A DNA stretch of 46,628 bases, taken from positions 1 through 46,628 of the forward strand of contig NZ_WBKP01000028.1 of the NCBI RefSeq assembly GCF_009602465.1, in the 5' to 3' direction. The notes under the pieces are model-generated. The model saw only the letters and a program-made list of their open reading frames with translations. It was not told the DNA's origin and ran no database searches. The stretch is from Cumulibacter manganitolerans (GTDB lineage: Bacteria; Actinomycetota; Actinomycetes; Mycobacteriales; Antricoccaceae). Below are positions 1-7,698 of this stretch, piece after piece. A program made the position numbers and the translations under genes. The number at the start of each line of letters is the position of its first letter. The stretch's first letter is position 1.

Positions 1-60
1 ATCACCCACGCCCGCCGCCACCACCCGGCCAGCCCGGCCACACCGACAGGCCAGCCGCCC

Positions 61-104
61 CTCGTGAAACATCGAGGCTAGGCGAAGCGACGTCGAGACG
101 CCCG
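61..104. repeat. Interspersed repeat, partial copy
   Basis: This stretch ends in the half-site GACGTCGAGACG and includes the segment taggcgaagc that also occurs at 850-880. It is a partial copy of the family seen complete at 824-883, 24494-24800 and 31731-32248. It lies directly beyond the stop codon of the metallophosphoesterase. The rest of bases 1-60 shows no feature I can support. Confidence 0.6.
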
Positions 105-108
105 CAGC

Positions 109-639
109 TCAGGGTGTGCGGTCCACGGTCACGAGCCGTACGCCGTCCAAGCGGCCGTCTCGGACCTCGGCGGTCATCATCGTGCAGCTCGGTTGCCGCC
201 GTCGGTCGGTCGGCGATCCGGGGTTGAGCAGTCGCAGACCGGGGTTCGCGGTGTCCTCGCCGGCGACGCTGTCCCACGGGATGTGGCTGTGCCCGAAGAC
301 GAGGGCGTGCGCGTCAGGGAACATCGCCGCCATCCGCTTCTCCCGGCCGCCGGCCGCACCCGTCTCATGAGTGAGCGCGATCCGGACGCCGTCGATCTCG
401 ACCACCGTCGTCTCGGGCAGTCGGCGCCGCAGCTCGTCGTCGTTGTTGCCCCAGACGCCAATTAGCCGCCGGGCCCGCGCCTGCATCTCGTCGAGCAGCT
501 CGGCAACCTGCCAGTCCCCCGCATGCAGGACGACGTCCGCCTGCTCGACGGCGCGCCACACCTGCGCCGGGAGGGCGCGAGCGCGACGCGGGACATGGGT
601 GTCCGCGATGAGCAGCAGTCGAACCGGCGAGGACGGCAT
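109..639 (-). CDS. YfcE/MJ0936-type metallophosphoesterase
   Basis: A 176-residue calcineurin-like phosphoesterase, probably a cytosolic phosphodiesterase whose substrate cannot be read from sequence. The metal-binding motifs occur in order: IADTH near the N-terminus, HAGDW, GNNDDE, LTHE and FGHSHIPW. The compact length fits the YfcE/MJ0936 family rather than the larger exported enzymes. The frame stays open upstream to 777, but those codons read through three units of the 23-24 bp minisatellite, so I start at the ATG at 637-639, just ahead of the first beta strand. The gene is monocistronic as far as the window shows. Confidence 0.85.
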   Translation of the reverse strand: MPSSPVRLLLIADTHVPRRARALPAQVWRAVEQADVVLHAGDWQVAELLDEMQARARRLIGVWGNNDDELRRRLPETTVVEIDGVRIALTHETGAAGGREKRMAAMFPDAHALVFGHSHIPWDSVAGEDTANPGLRLLNPGSPTDRRRQPSCTMMTAEVRDGRLDGVRLVTVDRTP

Positions 640-681
640 GCTCACCAACGTAACCGCACCCGCCCGAGAGATACCGAGCAC

Positions 682-845
682 ATCCCACGGTCGACGTCCA
701 CTCCGTCCACTGGTCGAGGTCGACTTCATCCCACGGTCACCGTCGACGTTCATCCCATGGTCGACGTCCGCTTTCATCCCACGGTCGACGTCGACTTTGT
801 CCCATGGTCATCGTCGACTTCCTCCGATGGTCGTCGAGCGAGCGG
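682..845. repeat. Minisatellite, about seven 23-24 bp units
   Basis: Units begin at about 682, 705, 728, 752, 776, 799 and 822, with an approximate consensus atcccaYGGTCgaCGTCgac. The last unit runs into a copy of the interspersed repeat, and the unit core (CCATGGTCGACGTC-like) resembles that family, so the minisatellite may be an expansion of part of it. It lies upstream of the metallophosphoesterase. The gap 640-937 holds only this array and the following repeat. Confidence 0.75.
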
Positions 846-883
846 AGCCGATAGGCGAAGCGACGTCGAGACGCCGGAAGCCG
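824..883. repeat. Interspersed repeat, complete copy
   Basis: Contains GGTCGTCGAGCGAGC, a short middle, then GACGTCGAGACGCCGG. The two ends (CGTCGAGC... and ...GTCGAGACG) are partly complementary when inverted, so a stem-loop is possible. The reverse complement matches the copies at 24.5 kb and the tandem array at 31.7 kb. It lies just beyond the stop codon of the small membrane protein, a position that would suit a terminator or REP-like element. Confidence 0.65.
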
Positions 884-937
884 CCGATGTTCCCCTTCAG
901 GAACGAACCCGCGCGCTGACGAGGAGCGCGGCCACGC

Positions 938-1258
938 TCAGTGCCGGTGCCGGCGGTGCGCGCTGTAAAGGAAGAAGCCGCCGAGCAGCAGGACCTCGAC
1001 GCCCGCCAGCGCGACTATCGCGCCCGGTGAGCCGATCTGGGCCTGCTGCCGCGCGCCACTCGGCGAGTTCGAGCTACTGGCCTCCGCCTGATCAGAACGG
1101 TCGGTGACAACGGCCGCCGAGGTGCCCGTCGTGCGCCCGTCCGCGGCCGAGGCCGGCCCCGCCAGCACGGTGAGCACGAGCATGACGATGATGCCCGCCA
1201 GCGCCAGGTAGCCCCCGCGACCTGCGCGCCCAGCTTTCCCCAAAGCAAGATGCAACAT
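938..1258 (-). CDS. Small secreted, membrane-anchored protein
   Basis: A 106-residue protein of unknown function. The N-terminal third is a basic stretch followed by a hydrophobic run ending LAGPASAADG, which looks like a cleavable signal peptide. A Ser/Thr/Gln-rich middle follows. Near the C-terminus a second hydrophobic segment (about residues 76-98) is followed by a basic SAHRRHRH tail, consistent with a single-pass anchor. There is no LPxTG motif. The start at 1258 is supported by a GGGGGA stretch seven bases upstream; longer versions of the frame lack signal-peptide character. Confidence 0.6.
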   Translation of the reverse strand: MLHLALGKAGRAGRGGYLALAGIIVMLVLTVLAGPASAADGRTTGTSAAVVTDRSDQAEASSSNSPSGARQQAQIGSPGAIVALAGVEVLLLGGFFLYSAHRRHRH

Positions 1259-1441
1259 ATGAAGTTCCCCCGTATCGCCTTCCCCAAGGCTTGAACCGAC
1301 CATACCTGGTCGGCCGACCGAATCAACGACCGACACGCAAATCGGTGCCCGTGTTGCAAATGAGTTGCGCACGATGAGTGTGGCTGCGCGGGGCTGAGCG
1401 GCGGACGACGGCATCGCCAGCTCGCCACTACAGTCGCGGGC

Positions 1442-1681
1442 GTGAAGCTGCCGAGGAAGACGATCGCCGCCGTGGCGCTGCTGATCGGGGGTTGGGCCGT
1501 CGCGGTCGTCCCGCTGTTCGTCCACCCGGCGCAGCACCGACCGGCGCACGCCGACGCGATCGTCGTCCTCGCGGGGTGCCGCCGGCGAGCGCTATCCCGT
1601 CGGGCGGCTGCTCTACTCGTCAGGCGTAGCCGCGGTGCTGACCCAATACGCCACACGAAACCGTCTCATCCCGACCAGGTA
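1442..1681 (+). pseudogene. DUF218 (YdcF/ElyC-like) remnant, frameshifted
   Basis: The frame opens with a signal-anchor-like segment (KLPRKTIAAVALLIGGWAVAV) and reads HADAIVVLAG, the usual start of a DUF218 domain. At about 1573-1576 it leaves frame. One base further on, the sequence continues as GERYPVGRLLYSSGVAAVLTQ, which is the expected DUF218 continuation, before a stop at 1679-1681. A lost GG pair or one inserted base in the G run would explain this. DUF218 proteins are usually well over 150 residues, so the 3' part is also missing. The polysaccharide locus begins about 100 bases later, suggesting the gene was cut when the locus was acquired or rearranged. Confidence 0.65.
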
Positions 1682-1736
1682 GAAACACCGAACGACGTGT
1701 TTGGACATCCTTGGGCGGTTTATTAGCGAGTGATTC

Positions 1737-1757
1737 GGAGGCGCTGCTGCGGCCTCC
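1737..1757. terminator. Short GC hairpin before the polysaccharide locus
   Basis: GGAGGC at 1737-1742 pairs with GCCTCC at 1752-1757 across a nine-base loop. No T-tract follows. It lies between the DUF218 remnant and the acyltransferase, so it could end transcription from the left or act in the leader of the next gene. The evidence is only the pairing. Confidence 0.3.
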
Positions 1758-1785
1758 GGAGAAGTGCGCCGTATGCTCCTGAATC

Positions 1786-3828
1786 ATGCGCGCGCTGAAG
1801 GACCCCACACTGGAGTCAGCCGACGCTATGGCCCGGAACGAACGTCGCCTCGACATCCAAGCACTGCGCGGCATTGCGGTCTTGATGGTGGTCGCCTACC
1901 ACGCTGGACTGCCCGTGCCTGGCGGCTTTCTCGGCGTTGATGTCTTCTTCGTCATCTCCGGTTTCGTCATCATGACCGGTCTGCTCCGTCAGCTCGATCG
2001 AAAGTCGACGTTCTCTCTGTCCGTGTTTCTCGGACGCCGGGCGCGACGTCTGCTGCCGGCGCTCGCATTGCTGTTGACCACCGTGTGCCTGGCGAGCATC
2101 CTGCTGCAGTCGCCTCTCGGGCCTCAACAGTCAACGACGCGGATGGCTTTGCACGCGACCTTCTGGATTGCGAACGTGGAGGCGTATCGACTCCCGACCG
2201 GCTACTTCGACCCGACCGTGGGTACCTATCCCCTGATACACACATGGTCCCTGTCAGTTGAGGAGCAGTTCTACCTGGTCTTTCCGGTGCTCGTGCTAGT
2301 CGCCTGGAAGGTGCGCACTTCGGTCAGAACGGTGCAGATCGTGCTAGGCATTGGAACGCTCCTCAGCTTTGCGCTCGCGCAGCTGATGGTCACCGGCGTA
2401 GTGAGCGGCGGGCTGTCGGCACCTGGACGGCTGGCTTTCTACGCATCACCGACGCGTGCGTGGGAGTTCGGTGTCGGGGCGCTCCTCGCGACCGCCTGCC
2501 GGCCGGGAATGTCCACGGCACTCCGTCATGCCGCAACTCGCCGCACTGCTGCAGTGGGGGGCGTGGTCGCCGTCCTGGTCTCCGCTTTCGCGCTGACGGA
2601 AGCTACGCCGCATCCCGGTGCCGCAACGTTGCTCCCGGTTGTCGGCACTGCGGTCGCCATCTGGGCAGGGAGTGTAGGACCTGCGTGGCCGCCGTTTCGC
2701 CAACTGGTTTGGGTCGGCGACCTTTCTTATAGCTGGTATCTCTGGCACTGGCCGTTCATAAGCTTCACGGCCGTTCTACTGCCGCCCTCCGTCGTGAACG
2801 CGACGGTGGCCGCCGGTGCATCGCTAATTCCAGCGTGGTTGTCATACAAGCATGTCGAGGCTCAGTATCGAACCGGTGGATCGCATGGGTCTCTCCGACC
2901 GACGATCATCGCGTCTACCGCCATCTCGATGAGCACCGCGGCTGCAATTCTGCTTACCTTTGGCGCAGGAAACCACTGGTGGTCACCGACGGTCGAGAAG
3001 ATGTTGGCGCAAACCACGCCATTGCCGATCTCTTACGCTGCTGGCTGTCATGAAGGCGCCGCACCGTCGACGGTCGTCGGCACCGCCTGTGAGTGGAACG
3101 CCACCGGGACCGGCGGCGCGGTATACCTGGTAGGCGACTCAAACGCGGCCATGTACTCGGATGGGCTGGTAAAGGCGGCCGAACGAACCGGCGAGCAGCT
3201 GTTGGTCACCACTCGCAGCAGTTGCCCTCTGGTCGAGGCAACCGTGATTGCTCCGCGATTCGACAGCACAGCCTGTTCTCATTACGTCGAGCGGACACTG
3301 AGCGACCTAGAGCATGCGGCGCCCGCGACCGTCATCACCGCGGCCGCCGGCAACCAAATAGACGATCCCGCCATTGCTCTAGCCGGCCCCGATGGCAAGC
3401 TCACCTACAACACGCGCTTAAAAGCAAGTATCTGGGCGGACGGGTTCAAGGCCGCGATCGCGCGCCTCAAGGCAGCAGGACATCGGGTGATCGTGATGCA
3501 GGTGATCCCGCACTTCCTTCTCGGTGCCCATGATTACTGGCGTCCGGACAACTGCCCCACCATCAGCACACTGCTCGGCCCGAGTTGGTGCGCTCCGGCG
3601 GCCAGCCGCGCGACGATGGACGCTGCCCAGCACTCCGTACTCGCGGCCATCCGAGGCGCCAGTTCGTCCACTGGTGTGGAACTGGTCGACCTGCGTGATC
3701 GGCTCTGTCCGTCAGGTCAGTGCAGCGCCTTTCAGTCGGGTGAATGGGTATATCGGGATGGTCGTCATATCTCGCCGTTCGCCAGCGTCGAGTTGGCACC
3801 GTTTTTGAGGCAGATGCTTGCGGCCTGA
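1786..3828 (+). CDS. OafA/YrhL-type acyltransferase with C-terminal SGNH domain
   Basis: A 680-residue integral membrane acyltransferase expected to O-acetylate a surface polysaccharide. Residues about 20-370 form the acyltransferase-3 domain: DIQALRGIAVLMVVAYHAG holds the conserved R and H, and about ten hydrophobic segments follow. Residues about 440-680 are an extracytoplasmic SGNH-like domain with VGDSN (nucleophile Ser) and DGRHIS (Asp/His). This two-domain layout is common in polysaccharide modification. The start could instead be the ATG at 1828, immediately before the conserved region; neither has a strong ribosome site. As first gene of the rightward block, it probably decorates the polymer made by the locus. 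Confidence 0.85.
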   Translation: MRALKDPTLESADAMARNERRLDIQALRGIAVLMVVAYHAGLPVPGGFLGVDVFFVISGFVIMTGLLRQLDRKSTFSLSVFLGRRARRLLPALALLLTTVCLASILLQSPLGPQQSTTRMALHATFWIANVEAYRLPTGYFDPTVGTYPLIHTWSLSVEEQFYLVFPVLVLVAWKVRTSVRTVQIVLGIGTLLSFALAQLMVTGVVSGGLSAPGRLAFYASPTRAWEFGVGALLATACRPGMSTALRHAATRRTAAVGGVVAVLVSAFALTEATPHPGAATLLPVVGTAVAIWAGSVGPAWPPFRQLVWVGDLSYSWYLWHWPFISFTAVLLPPSVVNATVAAGASLIPAWLSYKHVEAQYRTGGSHGSLRPTIIASTAISMSTAAAILLTFGAGNHWWSPTVEKMLAQTTPLPISYAAGCHEGAAPSTVVGTACEWNATGTGGAVYLVGDSNAAMYSDGLVKAAERTGEQLLVTTRSSCPLVEATVIAPRFDSTACSHYVERTLSDLEHAAPATVITAAAGNQIDDPAIALAGPDGKLTYNTRLKASIWADGFKAAIARLKAAGHRVIVMQVIPHFLLGAHDYWRPDNCPTISTLLGPSWCAPAASRATMDAAQHSVLAAIRGASSSTGVELVDLRDRLCPSGQCSAFQSGEWVYRDGRHISPFASVELAPFLRQMLAA

Positions 3829-3940
3829 ACTGCTGCGGAGTTGCTCCTGACGGACGGGGGCCGCGGGACGTCTGTAACAATCTGTTCCGATCGGCTTCTC
3901 AACCCTGAGGTGTCGACGAGCATGTTGGAGGGGTTGCAGA

Positions 3941-4537
3941 TTGTCTGTCCGCATCGTCGACAGCGCCGAAGTCCACGAGAGTGCCACCATCGGAGAGGGT
4001 TCCACGATCTGGCATCTGGCACAGATTCGGGAAGATGCTCGGGTGGGGCGCAATTGCATCGTCGGCCGGGGCGCCTACATCGGCAGCGGCGTGACGCTCG
4101 GCGACAACTGCAAGGTCCAAAATTACGCCTTGCTCTATGAACCGGCGACCCTTGAGGATGGCGTGTTCATCGGCCCCGCCGTCGTTCTCACGAACGACAC
4201 CTATCCGCGGGCCGTCAACCCCGACGGCTCCATCAAATCGGCATCCGACTGGGATGCTACGGGCGTCCACATCGCAACCGGTGCATCGATCGGGGCGCGC
4301 GCGGTCTGCGTTGCGCCCGTAACGATCGGCGCCTGGGCCCTCGTGGCTGCAGGGTCCGTGGTCACAAAGGACGTCCCCGACCATGCGCTCATCGTCGGTG
4401 TGCCGGCACGACGGGTGGGCTGGGTTGGTAGGACAGGTCACCGACTGCGGGAAGAGTCGCCTGGCCGTTTCGCGTGTCCCGACACGGGCACACGCTACAT
4501 CGAGACAGACGGCGTGCTGGCTGTAGAGGGAAGCTGA
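3941..4537 (+). CDS. UDP-2-acetamido-3-amino-glucuronate N-acetyltransferase (WbpD/WlbB-like)
   Basis: A 198-residue left-handed beta-helix acyltransferase with hexapeptide repeats from about residue 10 to 140. The IWHLAQIRE start, QNYALLYEPATLEDGVFIGP middle and a C-terminal tail reading VGVPARRVGWVGRTG then FACPDTGTRYIE match the WbpD/WlbB type, which acetylates the 3-amino group of UDP-GlcNAc3NA in the UDP-ManNAc3NAcA pathway. The start codon is TTG at 3941, fixed by GGAGGGG about seven bases upstream. It is six bases ahead of the epimerase gene and begins a tight five-gene run whose products cover the remaining steps. Confidence 0.85.
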   Translation: MSVRIVDSAEVHESATIGEGSTIWHLAQIREDARVGRNCIVGRGAYIGSGVTLGDNCKVQNYALLYEPATLEDGVFIGPAVVLTNDTYPRAVNPDGSIKSASDWDATGVHIATGASIGARAVCVAPVTIGAWALVAAGSVVTKDVPDHALIVGVPARRVGWVGRTGHRLREESPGRFACPDTGTRYIETDGVLAVEGS

Positions 4538-4543
4538 GCGCGA

Positions 4544-5611
4544 ATGAAACTAATGAGTGTCGTTGGCGCGCGGCCGCAGTTCGTCAAGCTTGCTCCAATC
4601 GCTCACGCGGCGGCCGCAGCCGGAGTTGAACACTTCGTCGTGCATACCGGCCAGCACTACGACGAGCGCATGTCGGAATCCTTCTTTGATGAGCTTCAAA
4701 TTCCGACCCCAGACATCAACCTGGGCGTCGGTTCCGCTTCTCACGCCGCTCAAACGGGGCGAATGCTCGCCGACTTGGAACCGGTCATGCAGGACGTTCG
4801 ACCGGACTGGGTACTCGCGTACGGCGACACCAACTCCACGCTTGCCACCGCTGTCTGTGCGGTCAAGATTCACATTCCGCTGGCTCATTTGGAGGCCGGG
4901 CTCAGGTCATTCAACCGCGGCATGCCGGAAGAGCACAACCGCGTGCTCACCGACCACAGTGCGGATCTGTGCCTTGCGCCCACTTGGAACGCGATGGGCC
5001 ACCTGCGCGATGAAGGTCTCGCGGCCCGCAGTGTTCTCGTGGGAGATGTCATGACGGACGTCCTCCTCGCGACCGCCGAGTCGCTCCGCGACTCGCCTTC
5101 AGGATCCCCGATCCCGCCGACCGGCGACTACATCATTGCCACGATCCATCGCCCAGCCAACACGGATGATCCAATGCGGCTGCGTGCAATTGTTGAAGCC
5201 TTAGCCGCATCCCCGGTGCGCGTCTATCTAGCTGCCCATCCCCGACTGGTGGCGAAGTCCGCCCACCATCGCATTGAGCTGGCCGTCGGCGCGATTACCA
5301 CGGTTCCACCGCTCAGCTACCGCCAGCTCGTTCAAGCAGTGACTGCCGCGCGTCATGTGGTCACCGACTCGGGCGGCCTCCAGAAGGAGGCATTCTTGTT
5401 GGGTGTGCCCACCACCACCGTGCGCCCTGAGACCGAGTGGGTCGAGACGCTCGAGCACTCGTGGAACGAGCTGGTGAATGACCCGAGCCGTCTCCTTGCC
5501 AGCGTAGAGCGCCCACGCCCAACGGCTGCCCGCGGAAAGCCTTACGGTGAGGGGCACGCTGCCGCAATGGTGATCGAGACCCTCATCCAAGCGTTCAGGA
5601 GCAAGCTATGA
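4544..5611 (+). CDS. UDP-GlcNAc3NAcA 2-epimerase (WbpI-like)
   Basis: A 355-residue non-hydrolysing UDP-N-acetylglucosamine 2-epimerase family member. Family motifs are GARPQFVK, HTGQHYD, LEAGLRSFNRGMPEEHNR and the UDP-binding DSGGLQKEAFLLGVP. The immediate neighbours are the other four steps of UDP-ManNAc3NAcA synthesis, so I assign the WbpI/WlbD reaction (C2 epimerisation of UDP-diacetamido-glucuronic acid) rather than WecB. The alternative, UDP-ManNAc formation, cannot be excluded from sequence alone. It overlaps the aminotransferase gene by four bases (ATGA). Confidence 0.85.
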   Translation: MKLMSVVGARPQFVKLAPIAHAAAAAGVEHFVVHTGQHYDERMSESFFDELQIPTPDINLGVGSASHAAQTGRMLADLEPVMQDVRPDWVLAYGDTNSTLATAVCAVKIHIPLAHLEAGLRSFNRGMPEEHNRVLTDHSADLCLAPTWNAMGHLRDEGLAARSVLVGDVMTDVLLATAESLRDSPSGSPIPPTGDYIIATIHRPANTDDPMRLRAIVEALAASPVRVYLAAHPRLVAKSAHHRIELAVGAITTVPPLSYRQLVQAVTAARHVVTDSGGLQKEAFLLGVPTTTVRPETEWVETLEHSWNELVNDPSRLLASVERPRPTAARGKPYGEGHAAAMVIETLIQAFRSKL

Positions 5612-6696
5612 ATGACTTCATTCCGCCCGCCAAGCCGATCATCGGGGACGAGGAGCGCGAAGCGGTGGACCGCGTTATGCGTAGCGGCATGATCGCCCAG
5701 GGACCTGAAGTTGCTGCGTTCGAGCAGGAGTTCGCCGCACACTTCGGGCTCGACCGTGCGTGTGTCGCCGTCAACTCGGGCACGTCGGGCCTACATCTGG
5801 GCCTACTCTCCTCCGGTGTGCACGCCGGTGACGAAGTGATCGTCCCGTCCTTCACATTCGCAGCGACCGCGAACTCGGTTGCCCTCACGGGCGCGACGCC
5901 CGTGTTCGCAGACATCGATCCAGCCACGTTCTGCCTTGATCCATCGAGCGTCGAGGCGTCGATCACCGACCGTACCGTGGCCATCATGCCGGTCCACCTC
6001 TATGGACACCCCGCCGACATGGCTGCCTTGAAGGCGATCGCCGACAGGCACGGACTTCGCGTGTTCGAAGACGCCGCCCAGGCCCACGGAGCATCGCTCA
6101 ACGGCACACCGGTGGGCGCCTTCGGCGACTTCGCGATGTTCTCGCTTTATCCCACGAAGAACATGACCTCGGGCGAGGGCGGCATGGTGTCGGTCGCCAA
6201 CCCACGGATAGAGCGCAACCTTCGTCTGTACCGCAACCAGGGCATGGAGCGCCAATACGAGAACGAGGTCGTCGGATTCAATAACCGAATGACCGATATC
6301 CATGCTGCGATCGGCCGCGTGCAGCTGAAGAAGGTGAACGCCTGGACGGCCACGCGACAATCGAACGCCTCCTTCCTCAGTGCGAATCTCGAAGGCGTCG
6401 AGGCACCGCGCGTCGCCGACGGTGCCGTGCATGTCTTTCACCAGTACACCGTGCGTATCCCCGAGGGCCGTGATCAGATCGCCGCCGCTCTGAAGTCCGA
6501 GTACAACATCGGTTCAGGCATGTTCTACCCAGTTCCCAACCACCGACTCGCTCCATTCCAAGTCGATGTCGACCTCCCGCAAACCGACGCTGCCGCCCGC
6601 GAGTGCCTCTCACTCCCGGTGCATCCCTCGGTCGATCAGGCCGGACTCGAGCGAATTGTCCGTGCTGTCAATACTCTCGCCAAGGCGGGCGCATGA
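5608..6696 (+). CDS. DegT/DnrJ/EryC1 sugar aminotransferase (WbpE/WlbC-like)
   Basis: A 362-residue PLP enzyme expected to transaminate UDP-3-keto-GlcNAcA to the 3-amino sugar. The N-terminus PPAKPIIGDEEREAV, the substrate loop NSGTSGLHLGL, EDAAQAHGA, and the PLP-lysine region SLYPTKNMTSGEGG are all present, and the length is normal for the family. It overlaps its upstream and downstream neighbours (ATGA at 5608, and its TGA lies inside the ATGATG of the next gene), so the three are surely co-translated. The specific substrate comes from context. Confidence 0.88.
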   Translation: MNDFIPPAKPIIGDEEREAVDRVMRSGMIAQGPEVAAFEQEFAAHFGLDRACVAVNSGTSGLHLGLLSSGVHAGDEVIVPSFTFAATANSVALTGATPVFADIDPATFCLDPSSVEASITDRTVAIMPVHLYGHPADMAALKAIADRHGLRVFEDAAQAHGASLNGTPVGAFGDFAMFSLYPTKNMTSGEGGMVSVANPRIERNLRLYRNQGMERQYENEVVGFNNRMTDIHAAIGRVQLKKVNAWTATRQSNASFLSANLEGVEAPRVADGAVHVFHQYTVRIPEGRDQIAAALKSEYNIGSGMFYPVPNHRLAPFQVDVDLPQTDAAARECLSLPVHPSVDQAGLERIVRAVNTLAKAGA

Positions 6697-7694
6697 TGTC
6701 GGACTTACGCGTTGGTCTGGTCGGTATTGGCATGATGGGCCGCCACCACGCTCGTGTGCTCCGCTCGATCGAGGGGCTTGAGTTGATCGCGGTCGCGGAT
6801 CCCGCGGGCGACAAGCACGGGATGGCTGGCCAAGCAGAGGTCGTCGCCACGGTCGCCGAGATGGTCTCCATCGGGATCGACATGGCGGTCGTGGCGACGC
6901 CCACGATGTACCACCTTGAGGCCGGACTGGAATTGGCCTCCGCCAATGTGCACACCATGATCGAGAAGCCCTTGGCCACCAATGCGGCCGAGAGCAAACA
7001 ATTGGTCGACGCTTTCGAAGATGCCGGACTAGTCAACGCGGTCGGCCACATCGAGAGGTGCAATCCGGCCCTCGTAGCATTACGCGCACGGTTAGATGAG
7101 GGCGAGCTTGGAGATATCTACCAGGTGGCAACTCGTCGCCAGGGCCCTTTCCCCAATCGCATCGCCGACGTCGGTGTCGTGAAGGATCTCGCCACACACG
7201 ACATCGATCTCACCGCATGGGTGCTGCAGGACGATTACAAGTCAGTGTCTGCCCATACCGCTCACAAGAGCGGCCGCCCGCACGAAGACCTTATCTCCGT
7301 GACCGCAAGAACGCTGAATGGCACCGTTGTGAGCCATCTCGTCAACTGGCTCTCGCCGCTTAAGGAGCGACTTACGGTGGTTACCGGTGAGAAGGGCACC
7401 TTCATCGCCGATACGCTTAACGCAGATCTGACCTTTCACGAGAACGGACTCGTAGCGACCGAATGGGACCGCATCGCGTCCTTCCGCGGCGTGACCGAGG
7501 GCAACAGCACCCGCTTCGCCATTCCGAAACCTGAACCACTGAAGGTGCAGCATGAGGCCTTCCGTGACGCCGTCCGTGGCACGCGCCAGGACATCGTTAC
7601 CATGCGACAAGGCATGCGCACGGTGCTGGTCGCTGACGCCTGCATTGAGTCCGCTCGCGAAGAGCGCACCGTCGTTATCGATCAGGAGCTCTAA
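6693..7694 (+). CDS. Gfo/Idh/MocA oxidoreductase (WbpB/WlbA-like)
   Basis: A 333-residue NAD-dependent oxidoreductase. It opens with LRVGLVGIGMMGRHHARVL (GxGxxG nucleotide site) and carries the EKP motif (MIEKPLATNA) and GHIERCNPAL of the family. In the WbpA-B-E-D-I route this enzyme oxidises C3 of UDP-GlcNAcA ahead of transamination. The frame is open upstream into the aminotransferase gene; I start at ATG 6693 (a second ATG follows at 6696), overlapping the previous stop and matching the Rossmann start. A four-base gap separates it from the dehydrogenase. Confidence 0.87.
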   Translation: MMSDLRVGLVGIGMMGRHHARVLRSIEGLELIAVADPAGDKHGMAGQAEVVATVAEMVSIGIDMAVVATPTMYHLEAGLELASANVHTMIEKPLATNAAESKQLVDAFEDAGLVNAVGHIERCNPALVALRARLDEGELGDIYQVATRRQGPFPNRIADVGVVKDLATHDIDLTAWVLQDDYKSVSAHTAHKSGRPHEDLISVTARTLNGTVVSHLVNWLSPLKERLTVVTGEKGTFIADTLNADLTFHENGLVATEWDRIASFRGVTEGNSTRFAIPKPEPLKVQHEAFRDAVRGTRQDIVTMRQGMRTVLVADACIESAREERTVVIDQEL

Positions 7695-7698
7695 CCGT

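Noticed and set aside
640-777. N-terminal extension of the metallophosphoesterase
   Set aside because: The extra codons are translated minisatellite units; the family starts at the IADTH strand just after ATG 639.
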